From assembly GCA_017548075.1 (NCBI GenBank), contig JAFYNL010000001.1, positions 1 through 64,000 on the forward strand: a DNA stretch of 64,000 nt. Reading direction: 5' to 3'. The notes beneath the pieces were generated by a model. The model saw nothing but the letters and a program-made list of their open reading frames with translations. It was not told the origin of the DNA and did not search any database. Below, piece after piece: positions 25,772-33,970 of the stretch (within the stretch, counting starts at the first letter, position 1; the number at the start of each line of letters is the position of its first letter). The DNA is from Bacteroidaceae bacterium. GTDB lineage: Bacteria > Bacteroidota > Bacteroidia > Bacteroidales > Bacteroidaceae. A program made the position numbers and the translations under genes.

Positions 25772-26959
25772 TTAGAAAATCCCTAATTCCTTGAAGACTT
25801 TCTTAAGTTTAATGACTGATTCGTCGACCTGTTCGCGAGTGTGGTTTGCCATAAGTGCATAGCGAACGAGAGTGTCCTGCGGTGCACAAGCTGGCGGAAT
25901 AACTGGATTGATGAAGACGCCTTCATTAAATGCCTTAGCAACTGCCATGAAGGTCTTATCCGTATCGCGAACATAAAGAGGAATGATGGGACTTTCTGTG
26001 TCGCCAATCTCGAAGCCTTCTTCGCGGAAACGCTTAAGTGCGTAATTCGTTACACTCCAAAGTGCTTCCAGACGCTCTGGCTCGTTCTGAATGATATGAA
26101 GTGCTTCGCGAGCCGCTGCAGTTGCAGCTGGAGTACAACTTGCACTGAAGATGTAGGTGCGAGCTGTGTGGCGAAGCCAGTTGATAATGCTGCTGTCTGC
26201 TGCGATGAAACCACCGATGGATGCCAAACTCTTTGAGAATGTGCCCATAATCAGGTCAACTTCATCGGTCAAGCCAAAGTGGTTGCAGACGCCCCTACCC
26301 TGTTTGCCGAAGACGCCAATGCCGTGAGCTTCGTCTACCATAATGGCAACATTGTCGTACTTCTTCTTCAGTTCAACGATTTCAGGCAATTTGCAGAGGT
26401 CACCTTCCATGCTGAATACACCATCCACGACAATGAGTTTAACGCGATCAGGCTCGCACTTCTGGATCATCTTCTCCAGATCATCCATATCATTATGCTT
26501 GTACTTGAGCTGCGTTGCAAAGCTGAGACGACGACCATCTACGATGCTCGCGTGGTCGCGGTCATCGCAGATAACATAGTCGTTACGGTCAACGAGTTGA
26601 CTTATGACGCCGCTATTAACTGTGAAACCAGTTGCAAAGCAGAGCGCTTCATCTTTGCCAACAAACTCTGCAAGCTCTTTCTCGAGCTGAACATGAATGT
26701 CGAGCGTGCCATTAAGGAAACGGCTGCCAGCGCAACCGCTACCATATTTCTGCATAGCTGCGCAACCTGCATCAATAACGCGCTGGTCACCAGTCAAGCC
26801 TGTATATGCATTTGAGCCAAACATCAACACTCGGCGACCTTCCATAATCACCTCAGTGCCTTGCTTGCCTTCTATCTCGCGAAAGTAAGGGTAAATACCC
26901 TGTGCCATAAACTCTTGAGGGAGAGTATATTTGGCACATCTGTCTTGTAATAATCCCAT
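25772..26959 (-). CDS. spt: serine palmitoyltransferase (sphingolipid synthesis)
   Basis: A 395-residue PLP-dependent alpha-oxoamine synthase. The PLP lysine is K243 in GTFSKSLASIGG and the cofactor-binding Asp and His are in VDEAHG (209-212). Sequence stretches such as YPYFREIEGKQG, MFGSNAYTGLTG and FLNGTLDIHVQLE are those of the Bacteroides serine palmitoyltransferase, which joins L-serine and palmitoyl-CoA to 3-ketosphinganine. This is the first step of bacterial sphingolipid synthesis, and closer here than glycine C-acetyltransferase (Kbl) or BioF. The gene is divergent from a lipid-kinase gene. Confidence 0.88.
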   Translation of the reverse strand: MGLLQDRCAKYTLPQEFMAQGIYPYFREIEGKQGTEVIMEGRRVLMFGSNAYTGLTGDQRVIDAGCAAMQKYGSGCAGSRFLNGTLDIHVQLEKELAEFVGKDEALCFATGFTVNSGVISQLVDRNDYVICDDRDHASIVDGRRLSFATQLKYKHNDMDDLEKMIQKCEPDRVKLIVVDGVFSMEGDLCKLPEIVELKKKYDNVAIMVDEAHGIGVFGKQGRGVCNHFGLTDEVDLIMGTFSKSLASIGGFIAADSSIINWLRHTARTYIFSASCTPAATAAAREALHIIQNEPERLEALWSVTNYALKRFREEGFEIGDTESPIIPLYVRDTDKTFMAVAKAFNEGVFINPVIPPACAPQDTLVRYALMANHTREQVDESVIKLKKVFKELGIF

Positions 26960-27001
26960 AAAATTCTTTTACCTCACCCTTAAAAGGGTTAAATTCGACT
27001 G

Positions 27002-27009
27002 CAAAGGTA
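27002..27009 (-). promoter_or_regulatory. -7 box (TACCTTTG) of the serine palmitoyltransferase gene
   Basis: The minus strand reads TACCTTTG 42 nt before the ATG. No -33 box is seen at the usual distance. Together with the plus-strand box at 27105-27112 it forms a divergent promoter region. Confidence 0.55.
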
Positions 27010-27104
27010 CTCCTTTTTCTTGAAATATTACCCATCTTATCGGAAAAAAAATGCATAGTGTGTCTATTTATATAAATAATGTACGAGAATTGAACATTTT
27101 TCCT

Positions 27105-27112
27105 TACCTTTG
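27105..27112 (+). promoter_or_regulatory. -7 box (TACCTTTG) of the lipid kinase gene
   Basis: TACCTTTG ends 11 nt before the ATG at 27124, which leaves a leader of only about 6-8 nt. Confidence 0.6.
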
Positions 27113-27123
27113 CACCACGAAAT

Positions 27124-28179
27124 ATGGAGAAAAAGACCAAAATAGTATTCATCGTAAACCCTATATCGGGTACTTCGGACAAGCAACATATCATCGACCT
27201 TATCCCGAAGTATTTGGATAGTCGCCTGTTTGAGTGGACCATCTGCAAGACCGAACACAAAGGTCATGCTGCAGAGTTCGTTGGAAAGGCCATTCAGGAC
27301 GGAGCCGACATAGCTGTGGCTGTGGGCGGAGACGGTACTGTTAATGAGGTTGCGCGAAGTCTGATTCATACTGATACAGCACTTGGAATCATTCCTTGTG
27401 GCAGCGGAAACGGGCTGGCTCGTCACCTTTATATTCCGATGAATCCTGATGGCGCTCTCCAAGTTCTTGCGGATTGCCACATTGAGAGCCTCGATTATGG
27501 CATCATCGACCAGCAGCCTTTCTTCTGCACTTGTGGCGTAGGTTTCGACGCATTCATTAGTGACCGCTTTGCCAAAAGCAATCGTCGAGGTCTTCTTACA
27601 TATATCGAGAATACACTCAAAGAGGGTTTGAAGTACAAACCGGACACTTATGAGATAACGATTGATGGCGAGCGTCAAGTTTATAAAGCATTCCTCATTG
27701 CATGCGCAAATGCCAATCAGTACGGAAACAACGTTTATATTGCGCCCTATGCAAGTATGAGTGATGGTTTGATGGATGTTACTTTGATTGAACCCTTTAC
27801 CGTACTGGAGGCTCCTCAAATGGCTATTCAGCTCTTTAACAAGACGATAACGACCAACAGCCGCATTCATTCGTTCCGTTGTCAGCATTTGCATATTAAG
27901 AGAAGTGCTCCTGGAGTGATTCATTTCGATGGCGATCCGAAGGATGCTGGCGAGGAACTTGATGTAAGATTGGTGCCGAAAGGAATCAAAATGGTTGTCA
28001 ATACGAAGGAACAACCTTACCTTCCTCCCCTACTTCGAACTTTTGCGGACTTCTATCATGGAGTGAACGAGGAGATTTCTACCTTTAGTGCCGACCTGAA
28101 AGCAGACTTCAAAGAAGGTCAAAGACGCATCAGCACAATTAACAAAGAATTGTTGCGAAAATTAAGGAAGAAGCCTTAA
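27124..28179 (+). CDS. diacylglycerol/sphingosine kinase family lipid kinase
   Basis: A 351-residue protein of the DAGK catalytic family (YegS/BmrU/DgkB type). It has IVFIVNPISGTSD at the start, the nucleotide loop AVGGDGTVNEV (GGDGT at 68-72), PCGSGNGLARHL and a C-terminal beta-sandwich (DGDP near HFDGDPKDAG). The family phosphorylates diacylglycerol, sphingoid bases or ceramide. Divergent pairing with serine palmitoyltransferase suggests a long-chain base or ceramide as substrate, which is inference. The last 60 residues are an extra tail. The 3' end overlaps the next gene's 3' end by 18 nt on the opposite strand. Confidence 0.88.
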   Translation: MEKKTKIVFIVNPISGTSDKQHIIDLIPKYLDSRLFEWTICKTEHKGHAAEFVGKAIQDGADIAVAVGGDGTVNEVARSLIHTDTALGIIPCGSGNGLARHLYIPMNPDGALQVLADCHIESLDYGIIDQQPFFCTCGVGFDAFISDRFAKSNRRGLLTYIENTLKEGLKYKPDTYEITIDGERQVYKAFLIACANANQYGNNVYIAPYASMSDGLMDVTLIEPFTVLEAPQMAIQLFNKTITTNSRIHSFRCQHLHIKRSAPGVIHFDGDPKDAGEELDVRLVPKGIKMVVNTKEQPYLPPLLRTFADFYHGVNEEISTFSADLKADFKEGQRRISTINKELLRKLRKKP

Positions 28180-28362
28180 TTCCTTCTCAAAACACTTTAA
28201 GATGGCATCCTTCTGCTCACTTGTGAGAGAAGGCTCTGCTTGTTCCAAAGCAAGACGAAGTGCCTCGATTGCCTTTGTCTTAGCTTGTTGTTGCCCCATC
28301 CTAACGCCACTTCTGTAAGGAGTGGATGGAAGTAAAGCTCTATTGAAGTTTCCGTCGCTCAT
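28162..28362 (-). CDS. small conserved-type protein, unknown function
   Basis: A 66-residue soluble protein starting MSDGNFNRALLPSTPYRSGVR, followed by a helical Ala/Glu/Leu-rich half. The N-terminal pattern GNFNRxLLP with a following SGVRxG resembles short hypothetical proteins I recall from Bacteroidales, but I cannot name a family. It lies downstream of rarA (34-nt gap) and may share its transcript. Its end overlaps the convergent lipid-kinase gene by 18 nt. Confidence 0.65.
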   Translation of the reverse strand: MSDGNFNRALLPSTPYRSGVRMGQQQAKTKAIEALRLALEQAEPSLTSEQKDAILKCFEKELRLLP

Positions 28363-28395
28363 CTTTGACTCTTTAAAATGGTTCTCCTAAAAGCA

Positions 28396-29676
28396 TTACT
28401 TCTTCTCATATTTGTCCTTTCCCCAGCACTTTTCCATTTGTGCGCGAAGCCTATCCTCAGCCACATTGTTCTGAGGTTGCCAGAATTGTTGCCCCTTTAA
28501 TTCATCGGGGAGGAACTGCTGAAGAACGAAATTGCCTTCATAGTCGTGAGCATACTTATATCCTTTGCTGTAACCCAGATCTTTCATCAACGATGTGGGA
28601 GCATTTCTAAGGTGAAGAGGCACAGGTTGATTGCCGGTTTCCTGAACATTTTGAAGTGCGTCGTTGATAGCCATATATGCAGAATTGCTCTTCGGACTTG
28701 TGGCAAGATAGATGGTTGCTTCAGCTAAAGGGATGCGACCTTCTGGCCAACCTATCTTCATGACCGCGTCGAAAGCGGCATTGGCCAACAGAAGGGCATT
28801 CGGATTGGCGAGTCCAATATCCTCACTCGCGCTAATGACAAGCCTTCTGGCTATGAAAGCAGGGTCTTCCCCACCCTCAATCATTCGGGCCAGCCAATAG
28901 ATTGCGGCATCCGGATCGCTTCCTCGAATACTCTTGATGAAGGCCGAAATGATGTCGTAATGCATCTCGCCATCCTTATCGTAAGCAAGCGGATTCTGTT
29001 GCAAGCAATTCGCCACAATCTCATCCTTAATCTCTATATCGCCATCTTTGGGAGCCGACTCATATACAAGCTCAAGAATGTTAAGAAGTTTACGAGCGTC
29101 ACCTGCGCTATATCGAAGCAAAGCACCCGTTTCTGTGAAATGGAATACGCGCTTACTCAACTCGATGTCATGCTCAACAGTATAGTGAGCAAGTTGCATC
29201 AAATCGTCTTCTTCGAGCGGCTTTAATGTATAAACCTGGCAACGGGAAAGAAGCGGACGAATCACTTCGAAAGAAGGATTCTCCGTTGTTGCGCCGATAA
29301 GTGTGACGACTCCCTGCTCTACAGCCCCAAGCAAAGAGTCTTGTTGCGACTTAGAGAAACGGTGAATCTCGTCGATGAAAAGAATGGGATTGTTCTGGTT
29401 GAAGAATCGCGAAGAACGGGCCTTTTCGATGATATCTCGCACATCCTTAACTCCGCTTGTAACTGCGCTCAGAGTAAAGAAAGGCACTTCCAACTTACGG
29501 GCTATAATGCTTGCAAGCGTGGTCTTTCCAACTCCAGGAGGTCCCCAGAGTATGAAGCTGTTAACGTGACCGCTCTCCAACATTTTACGGAGTACCGCAC
29601 CTGGTCCTACCAAGTGTTTTTGTCCGATATAATTGTCGAGCGTCAACGGACGCATTCTTTCTGCTAAAGGTTGCAT
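28396..29676 (-). CDS. rarA: replication-associated recombination protein A (AAA+ ATPase)
   Basis: A 426-residue AAA+ ATPase of the RarA/MgsA/Wrnip1 group, which acts at stalled replication forks and interacts with SSB. It has PLAERMRPLTLDNYIGQ, Walker A GPPGVGKT (45-52), Walker B LFIDEIHRF, sensor GATTENPSFEV and the C-terminal tetramerisation domain with NAPTSLMKDLGY. The frame extends to 29709, but the ATG at 29676 gives the usual MQPLAERMRP start. The -7 box lies only 8 nt upstream. Confidence 0.95.
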   Translation of the reverse strand: MQPLAERMRPLTLDNYIGQKHLVGPGAVLRKMLESGHVNSFILWGPPGVGKTTLASIIARKLEVPFFTLSAVTSGVKDVRDIIEKARSSRFFNQNNPILFIDEIHRFSKSQQDSLLGAVEQGVVTLIGATTENPSFEVIRPLLSRCQVYTLKPLEEDDLMQLAHYTVEHDIELSKRVFHFTETGALLRYSAGDARKLLNILELVYESAPKDGDIEIKDEIVANCLQQNPLAYDKDGEMHYDIISAFIKSIRGSDPDAAIYWLARMIEGGEDPAFIARRLVISASEDIGLANPNALLLANAAFDAVMKIGWPEGRIPLAEATIYLATSPKSNSAYMAINDALQNVQETGNQPVPLHLRNAPTSLMKDLGYSKGYKYAHDYEGNFVLQQFLPDELKGQQFWQPQNNVAEDRLRAQMEKCWGKDKYEKK

Positions 29677-29684
29677 AACGAGTG

Positions 29685-29692
29685 CAAAGATA
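29685..29692 (-). promoter_or_regulatory. -7 box (TATCTTTG) of rarA
   Basis: The minus strand reads TATCTTTG 8 nt before the rarA ATG, which would give a nearly leaderless transcript. No -33 box is seen. Confidence 0.5.
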
Positions 29693-29757
29693 CGAAGAAA
29701 AAAGGACAAAAAGAAATTAAGGATGAAGAAAATTAAGGTAGTTTGAAAATAGCCTAG

Positions 29758-29850
29758 TTAAGTCGGCCAACTTAACACGTTAACTTTGCAAACTTAACAC
29801 GTTAAAATCGTCAACAACCCACGTTAACTTTGGCAACGACACTAGAGTTG
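29758..29850 (+). repeat. 22-bp-phased intergenic array, copy D
   Basis: Units start at 29773, 29795, 29817 and 29839 in exact 22-bp phase (TAACACGTTA, TAACACGTTA, CAACCCACGTTA-like, ACACTAGAG), ending in GAGTTGTTT. It lies between two minus-strand genes. Confidence 0.85.
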
Positions 29851-29858
29851 TTTGAAAA

Positions 29859-30677
29859 CTATCCTTGAACCTTTTGATTTTGTGACACGAAATAGCCCAA
29901 TTTGTAGAATGCAAAGAGGGTTTGGTTAGGGTGCTTCCCCAGTAAATTTAAGCGGAGAAGAGGTTTGCAAATTTTGAAAACAAAACGCACAAAACCCTGT
30001 AGACAGAAACGCTTCAACCTTTGTGCCAGAGCCGAAACTCGGACATTTTCCTGTTGTTCAAGCGGCATAAATGCAAGAGAACGAAGCGCAACCTCTGTCT
30101 TTTGAAGATATTCGTCAGCATCTTCAAGCCCCAGATGAGTCAGTTTATTATCGATATGTAGGATGTTTATGCCTCTTTTCTTCAACTCCAAACCAAAGAG
30201 AGTGTCTTCGTGACCATAATCTTTCAGTCGCTCATCGAAGAGGATAGATAGAAACAGATTGCGTTCAATCAGGAAGTTAAAAGTGGTAAAACCTATGTAA
30301 GGATGTTTTTGTCGATGTTCTAAGGTCAGGCGTTTCTCTGCCTTTACTTCATAATCATAGCGAAGACGGGCTTTGGCGCGAGGACATTCAGGCAAGTTTC
30401 CTGTTCCTCCACAAACAACTTGAGCTTGTTTTGAAGCAGCCAGATAGTCGGCAATGAAGTGCGAACTTCGCACCTGAGCATCAGCATCTATGAATAACAG
30501 CCACTCTCCTTTTGCCTCTCGAGCAAGAGCATTTCGCCTTGCAGCCCTTCCAAGATTATGAGGAGGGCTATCGTCGCCAACAATTATCTCTGCATCTTCT
30601 GGCAATTGTTGTTGCAGTTGTTGCACAAGTTGGCTGCAATCGTAGTTGTATGTAGGAATGAGGATGGAGAGTTTCAC
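29859..30677 (-). CDS. family 2 glycosyltransferase
   Basis: A 272-residue GT-A glycosyltransferase with LSILIPTYNYD at the start, IIVGDDSPP, the DxD-type LLFIDADAQV and YGHEDTLFGLELKKRG in the acceptor region. No transmembrane segments are evident. No ATG precedes the domain; the GTG at 30677 gives MKLSILIPTYN and is preferred over a TTG at 30707, which would put a weakly heptad-periodic stretch into the protein. It follows the TamA-like gene with a 35-nt gap and may be in its operon. Donor and acceptor are unknown. Confidence 0.82.
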   Translation of the reverse strand: MKLSILIPTYNYDCSQLVQQLQQQLPEDAEIIVGDDSPPHNLGRAARRNALAREAKGEWLLFIDADAQVRSSHFIADYLAASKQAQVVCGGTGNLPECPRAKARLRYDYEVKAEKRLTLEHRQKHPYIGFTTFNFLIERNLFLSILFDERLKDYGHEDTLFGLELKKRGINILHIDNKLTHLGLEDADEYLQKTEVALRSLAFMPLEQQENVRVSALAQRLKRFCLQGFVRFVFKICKPLLRLNLLGKHPNQTLFAFYKLGYFVSQNQKVQG

Positions 30678-30712
30678 AATTTCAAAATTTATAAGTTCAC
30701 ATTTCAAAACAG

Positions 30713-32977
30713 CTAGAACGGCATTCCGACTGCAAAATGGAAAGTAAAGTCGCGTTTGAACTTAGGATGAATAATTGGGAAATGTCTGTGGCTATCGGTA
30801 TAAGCAGGATGAACCGCTTTCATGCCTCCATCAAGTCGCAGGATGAAATAGTTGAAGTTGAGTCGAAGTCCGAGACCATAGGAAACGGCGATTTGACGCC
30901 AGAATTCGTCGAACTTAAACTGGCCTCCAGGCTGGTCTTTATAGTCCCTGATTGTCCAGATATTACCTGCATCAATAAAGGCTGCGCCATCGAATTTCCA
31001 GAAGAGATGAGTTCTGTACTCCACATTCAAGTCGAGCTTGATGTCGCCAGTCTGGTTGATGAAGTCGATTCGACCATCCGAACCTTGAAAACTGCCTGGT
31101 CCTAACTCTCGAACACTCCAGCCTCGAACACTATTTGCACCTCCGCTGAAGTAACGTTTTTCATAAGGCAGAATGTGGGAATTGCCGTATGGATAGGCGA
31201 TTCCGAGAGCCGCATGAAGCGCCAATGAATTATTCTTGTTGATGAGGAAGCTCTTGCAATAAGCAATATCGAACTTTGCATATTGAGCATAAGCGATGTT
31301 GAAGAGCGTATATTGCCCTTCTGCATTCTGCTGAGTATGGGCTGCGCTCGTAATTCCATAAAGGAAATTGCCTGCGGTTTCGATGCCAAGTCGGAGAGTA
31401 TAGGCATTTGTTCCGTAGTTCGAAGCTGAAGCACCAAGAGGCATCGAAGTGTAGGCAAAGTGGTAAGCCCAGTTCATGATGAAGAGGTTCTCGTAGTTGT
31501 ACTTCAGGATTGCGTTGCGATTCTGCGGGTCGCTAAGGTATTTCTCGCGGAATGTATCACTTATCCAAGGCATGAAGACATAGTCGAGATTCAAGAGGTC
31601 GAAGCGATGCTGAAGCTGCCTATTCATGCGTGTCCAACGATATCGAAGCACTCCAGTAAGGACTCGACGATGGAACTCAGGTCGGTCTTGCGAATCATAA
31701 GCCACATTCACCTCGGTTGTGGCTTGAGCATTTCTGCGGAAAGATGGATTGATGAAAGGCAGTTTGAAGTCAGGGAAAGTGATACCGGTCTCAACACTAT
31801 ACTCGATGAAGTTCTGGTCGGCATAACCACTCAGACCTTTAATCGCTTCGAAAGCGCCACGAACCTTAATATTAAAGAGTTCCGAACCTCGGAAAAGATT
31901 ACGATTCTGGTAGGTTAGACTGGCTGCGGCACCAAAGTCTCCAGCCGAGTTAGTGCCTTCCAATTCCGCACTAAACGAGTTTGGCTTGTTTGGAGACAAC
32001 GATACATTCACATCCAAAGTGTCACTATCGTCTTCTCGAGGCTGGACGCGAACATTCGCTCCTGCAACGGCACTAAGTCGCGACAAACGAGAATAGGTTT
32101 CATGCATCTCGGATTCGCGATAGAGTTGGCCACTACTGATGGCCGTCGCATTCCTTACAACTTTGGGGCGAAGGAAGGTCTTTCCGTCAGCATAATCATA
32201 AGTAATGTCCCCAATATGGTAGCGATGATGCGAGAGATCAAGAGAATCGGAATTACCTTGAGCCTGCTTCACAATCATTTCCACATCGGCAAGATGGTGG
32301 CCAAGAGTAGTATCTACGCGGAAATGAATGTATTCTTTGTTGAACTTATAGTAGCCGTTTTCGATGAGCAAACCATATAAGCGACTTCGCTCAGCATCCA
32401 ATCCATTCACACTATATGGCTGAGTTCCCAAACCGTAACCTTGACTCAGAGTCGGCTTATAGTTGAGACTATCGAGTGTTTGCTTGAGAGAATCGTCCTG
32501 AACATTCAGCGTAAAATCTCGGATATAATAGCGTTCATGCGGAATGATGCGGTAGTAGATTTTCATCTTGTTCTTCTTCGTCTTCTCCAAAAGCAGGACT
32601 TCCGCATTCAGATAACCCATGTTGCGGACACTCATCTGCATATTGTTGCAGGCCTGAATAGTTCGTTCTCTGTCGTAAATGACTGGAGCTTCGCCAAGAT
32701 GACGCAGGAAACGATTGAAACGTTTTGTGCTATCTCGACCAGAAAGACTGTAGATGCCGAGAGGAACCTTGAAGAGAGAGAACCATTTATTATTGGGGCG
32801 TTGAGGCATATAAGCCTGCAACTCGTCTGTTCCAACCTGTTTTCCTTCAGTTGTAATGACGGTTCCCGTAAGCAAATAACTGTCTTCTGGAATGAAACGA
32901 GAAGTCTTGCATCCACTCAAAAGAATGAGGAAATGCAGCAGAACAAATGCCTTTATGTATCGTTTAACGAAATTCAC
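30713..32977 (-). CDS. TamA/BamA-like outer-membrane protein, lipoprotein-type N-terminus
   Basis: A 754-residue protein of the Omp85 group. Starting at the GTG at 32977 it has a lipoprotein signal peptide with lipobox LLSGC (C23), POTRA-like repeats (about residues 30-400) and a C-terminal beta-barrel with GGANSVRGWSVRELGPG, ending in Phe. Omp85 proteins insert or export outer-membrane proteins; a lipidated form is common in Bacteroidetes. The frame continues 115 codons further upstream through a region with no coding signal, so the short form is taken. The -7 box TATCTTTG ends 4 nt before the GTG, so the transcript is likely leaderless. It is divergent from the TrmH-type gene. Confidence 0.85.
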   Translation of the reverse strand: MNFVKRYIKAFVLLHFLILLSGCKTSRFIPEDSYLLTGTVITTEGKQVGTDELQAYMPQRPNNKWFSLFKVPLGIYSLSGRDSTKRFNRFLRHLGEAPVIYDRERTIQACNNMQMSVRNMGYLNAEVLLLEKTKKNKMKIYYRIIPHERYYIRDFTLNVQDDSLKQTLDSLNYKPTLSQGYGLGTQPYSVNGLDAERSRLYGLLIENGYYKFNKEYIHFRVDTTLGHHLADVEMIVKQAQGNSDSLDLSHHRYHIGDITYDYADGKTFLRPKVVRNATAISSGQLYRESEMHETYSRLSRLSAVAGANVRVQPREDDSDTLDVNVSLSPNKPNSFSAELEGTNSAGDFGAAASLTYQNRNLFRGSELFNIKVRGAFEAIKGLSGYADQNFIEYSVETGITFPDFKLPFINPSFRRNAQATTEVNVAYDSQDRPEFHRRVLTGVLRYRWTRMNRQLQHRFDLLNLDYVFMPWISDTFREKYLSDPQNRNAILKYNYENLFIMNWAYHFAYTSMPLGASASNYGTNAYTLRLGIETAGNFLYGITSAAHTQQNAEGQYTLFNIAYAQYAKFDIAYCKSFLINKNNSLALHAALGIAYPYGNSHILPYEKRYFSGGANSVRGWSVRELGPGSFQGSDGRIDFINQTGDIKLDLNVEYRTHLFWKFDGAAFIDAGNIWTIRDYKDQPGGQFKFDEFWRQIAVSYGLGLRLNFNYFILRLDGGMKAVHPAYTDSHRHFPIIHPKFKRDFTFHFAVGMPF

Positions 32978-32981
32978 GCTA

Positions 32982-33019
32982 CAAAGATACTGCTTTTTCC
33001 GCAAAAAAACATAACTTTG
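32982..33019. promoter_or_regulatory. back-to-back -7 boxes of the TamA-like and TrmH-like genes
   Basis: The minus strand has TATCTTTG at 32989-32982 (for the TamA-like gene) and the plus strand TAACTTTG at 33012-33019 (for the methyltransferase). Only 22 bp separate the boxes, so the polymerases would compete. Confidence 0.6.
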
Positions 33020-33043
33020 CCTCAAAATTCTAACTCGATAACG

Positions 33044-33802
33044 ATGATAAGCAAGGCTCGCATCAAATGGATTAAGTCGCTCGAAATGCGCAAGTTTCGT
33101 CTGCAACACCAAGCTTTTGTGGCAGAAGGACCAAAACTTGTAGGCGAATTGCTTCCCTACTCTACCCCGCTCTATATCGCTGCCACAAAGGATTGGCTGA
33201 CTCAAAACACTAGCCTGATTGGTAAGGTTAAAGAGGTGGATGAAGTGAGTCAGGCAGAACTGGAAAGAGCAAGCCTTCTTCGAACTCCACAAAGTGTCTT
33301 GGCTGTAATGCCTATTCCACAAAGGAAACTCGACATTTCATTTTTGCAAGATCAACTCGTTATTGCTCTCGATGGTGTGCAAGACCCTGGGAATCTGGGA
33401 ACTATCCTAAGGATTGCCGATTGGTTTGGCATTCATAAAGTCCTTTGTTCAGAGGGAACGGCAGATGTTTTCAATCCTAAATGCGTTCAATCTTGTATGG
33501 GTGCTTTGGCAAGAGTCGAGGTCTTCTACTGCAATCTGACTGAGGTTCTGAATGAAGTTGAAATGCCAGTTTATGGCACTTTCCTCGATGGGACTGATAT
33601 TTATAAGGAAGAACTCTCACAAAACGGCATTATTGTGATGGGAAACGAAGGAAACGGAATTAGCGAAGAAGTGTCGAAACTCATCAATCGACGCCTTTAT
33701 GTTCCCAACTTCCCACAAGGCTCACAAACTACTGAAAGCCTGAATGTTGCAGTCGCAACCGGCATTGTTTGTGCTGAGTTCCGCAGAAGGATGCAAAACT
33801 AA
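33044..33802 (+). CDS. TrmH/SpoU family RNA 2'-O-ribose methyltransferase
   Basis: A 252-residue SPOUT-class methyltransferase with the three SpoU motifs: DGVQDPGNLGTILR (motif 1), VMGNEGNGIS (motif 2) and ESLNVAVATGI (motif 3). The N-terminal third is a substrate-binding domain of the L30e-like type. It is expected to methylate rRNA or tRNA ribose; the exact nucleotide cannot be told. The frame is open to 32441, but the ATG at 33044, 25 nt after a -7 box, is the sensible start. Confidence 0.9.
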   Translation: MISKARIKWIKSLEMRKFRLQHQAFVAEGPKLVGELLPYSTPLYIAATKDWLTQNTSLIGKVKEVDEVSQAELERASLLRTPQSVLAVMPIPQRKLDISFLQDQLVIALDGVQDPGNLGTILRIADWFGIHKVLCSEGTADVFNPKCVQSCMGALARVEVFYCNLTEVLNEVEMPVYGTFLDGTDIYKEELSQNGIIVMGNEGNGISEEVSKLINRRLYVPNFPQGSQTTESLNVAVATGIVCAEFRRRMQN

Positions 33803-33830
33803 ACTAGCCTAGTTAGGAAACTAGGCTAGT
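33803..33830. terminator. 12-bp perfect hairpin between convergent genes
   Basis: ACTAGCCTAGTT (33803-33814) and AACTAGGCTAGT (33819-33830) are perfect inverted repeats around AGGA, starting on the base after the TrmH-like stop. In the minus direction TTAGTTTTG follows, so it fits best as a terminator for the minus-strand gene. The right arm merges into 22-bp array copy E. Confidence 0.65.
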
Positions 33831-33925
33831 GTCGTTGGCAAAGTTAACACAGTTAAAATAAAAAGTTAACGTGTTACGTTTGCAATCTTAACGTGTTAAG
33901 TTGGCGAAGTTAACGTGTTATGTTT
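33825..33925 (-). repeat. 22-bp-phased intergenic array, copy E (reverse orientation)
   Basis: Units start at 33845 (TAACACAGTTA), 33867, 33889 and 33911 (all TAACGTGTTA), exactly 22 bp apart. The terminal signature is at the left end (AGTGTCGTTGGC, the complement of GCCAACGACACT), so this copy points the other way. Its GGTTGTTT tail is replaced by the hairpin at 33803-33830. Confidence 0.88.
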
Positions 33926-33970
33926 TCAGATGACCTTAGGGATATAAAAAGATGAAGAATTTTTCATCTC

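Noticed and set aside
25772..26959. Call as glycine C-acetyltransferase (kbl) or BioF
   Set aside because: The sequence stretches match the Bacteroides serine palmitoyltransferase group more closely, and the lipid-kinase neighbour supports that; a tree would settle it.
30670..30707. Possible further heptad array (TTTCAAA-like) before the glycosyltransferase
   Set aside because: A weak 7-bp periodicity is visible but the units are too divergent to separate from A+T-rich sequence.
32441..33043. Upstream extension of the TrmH-like gene
   Set aside because: The frame is antisense to the TamA-like gene and the -7 box at 33012-33019 lies downstream of it.
32978..33322. Upstream extension of the TamA-like gene on the minus strand
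   Set aside because: It overlaps the TrmH-like coding region and both promoters; the lipoprotein signal begins at 32977.
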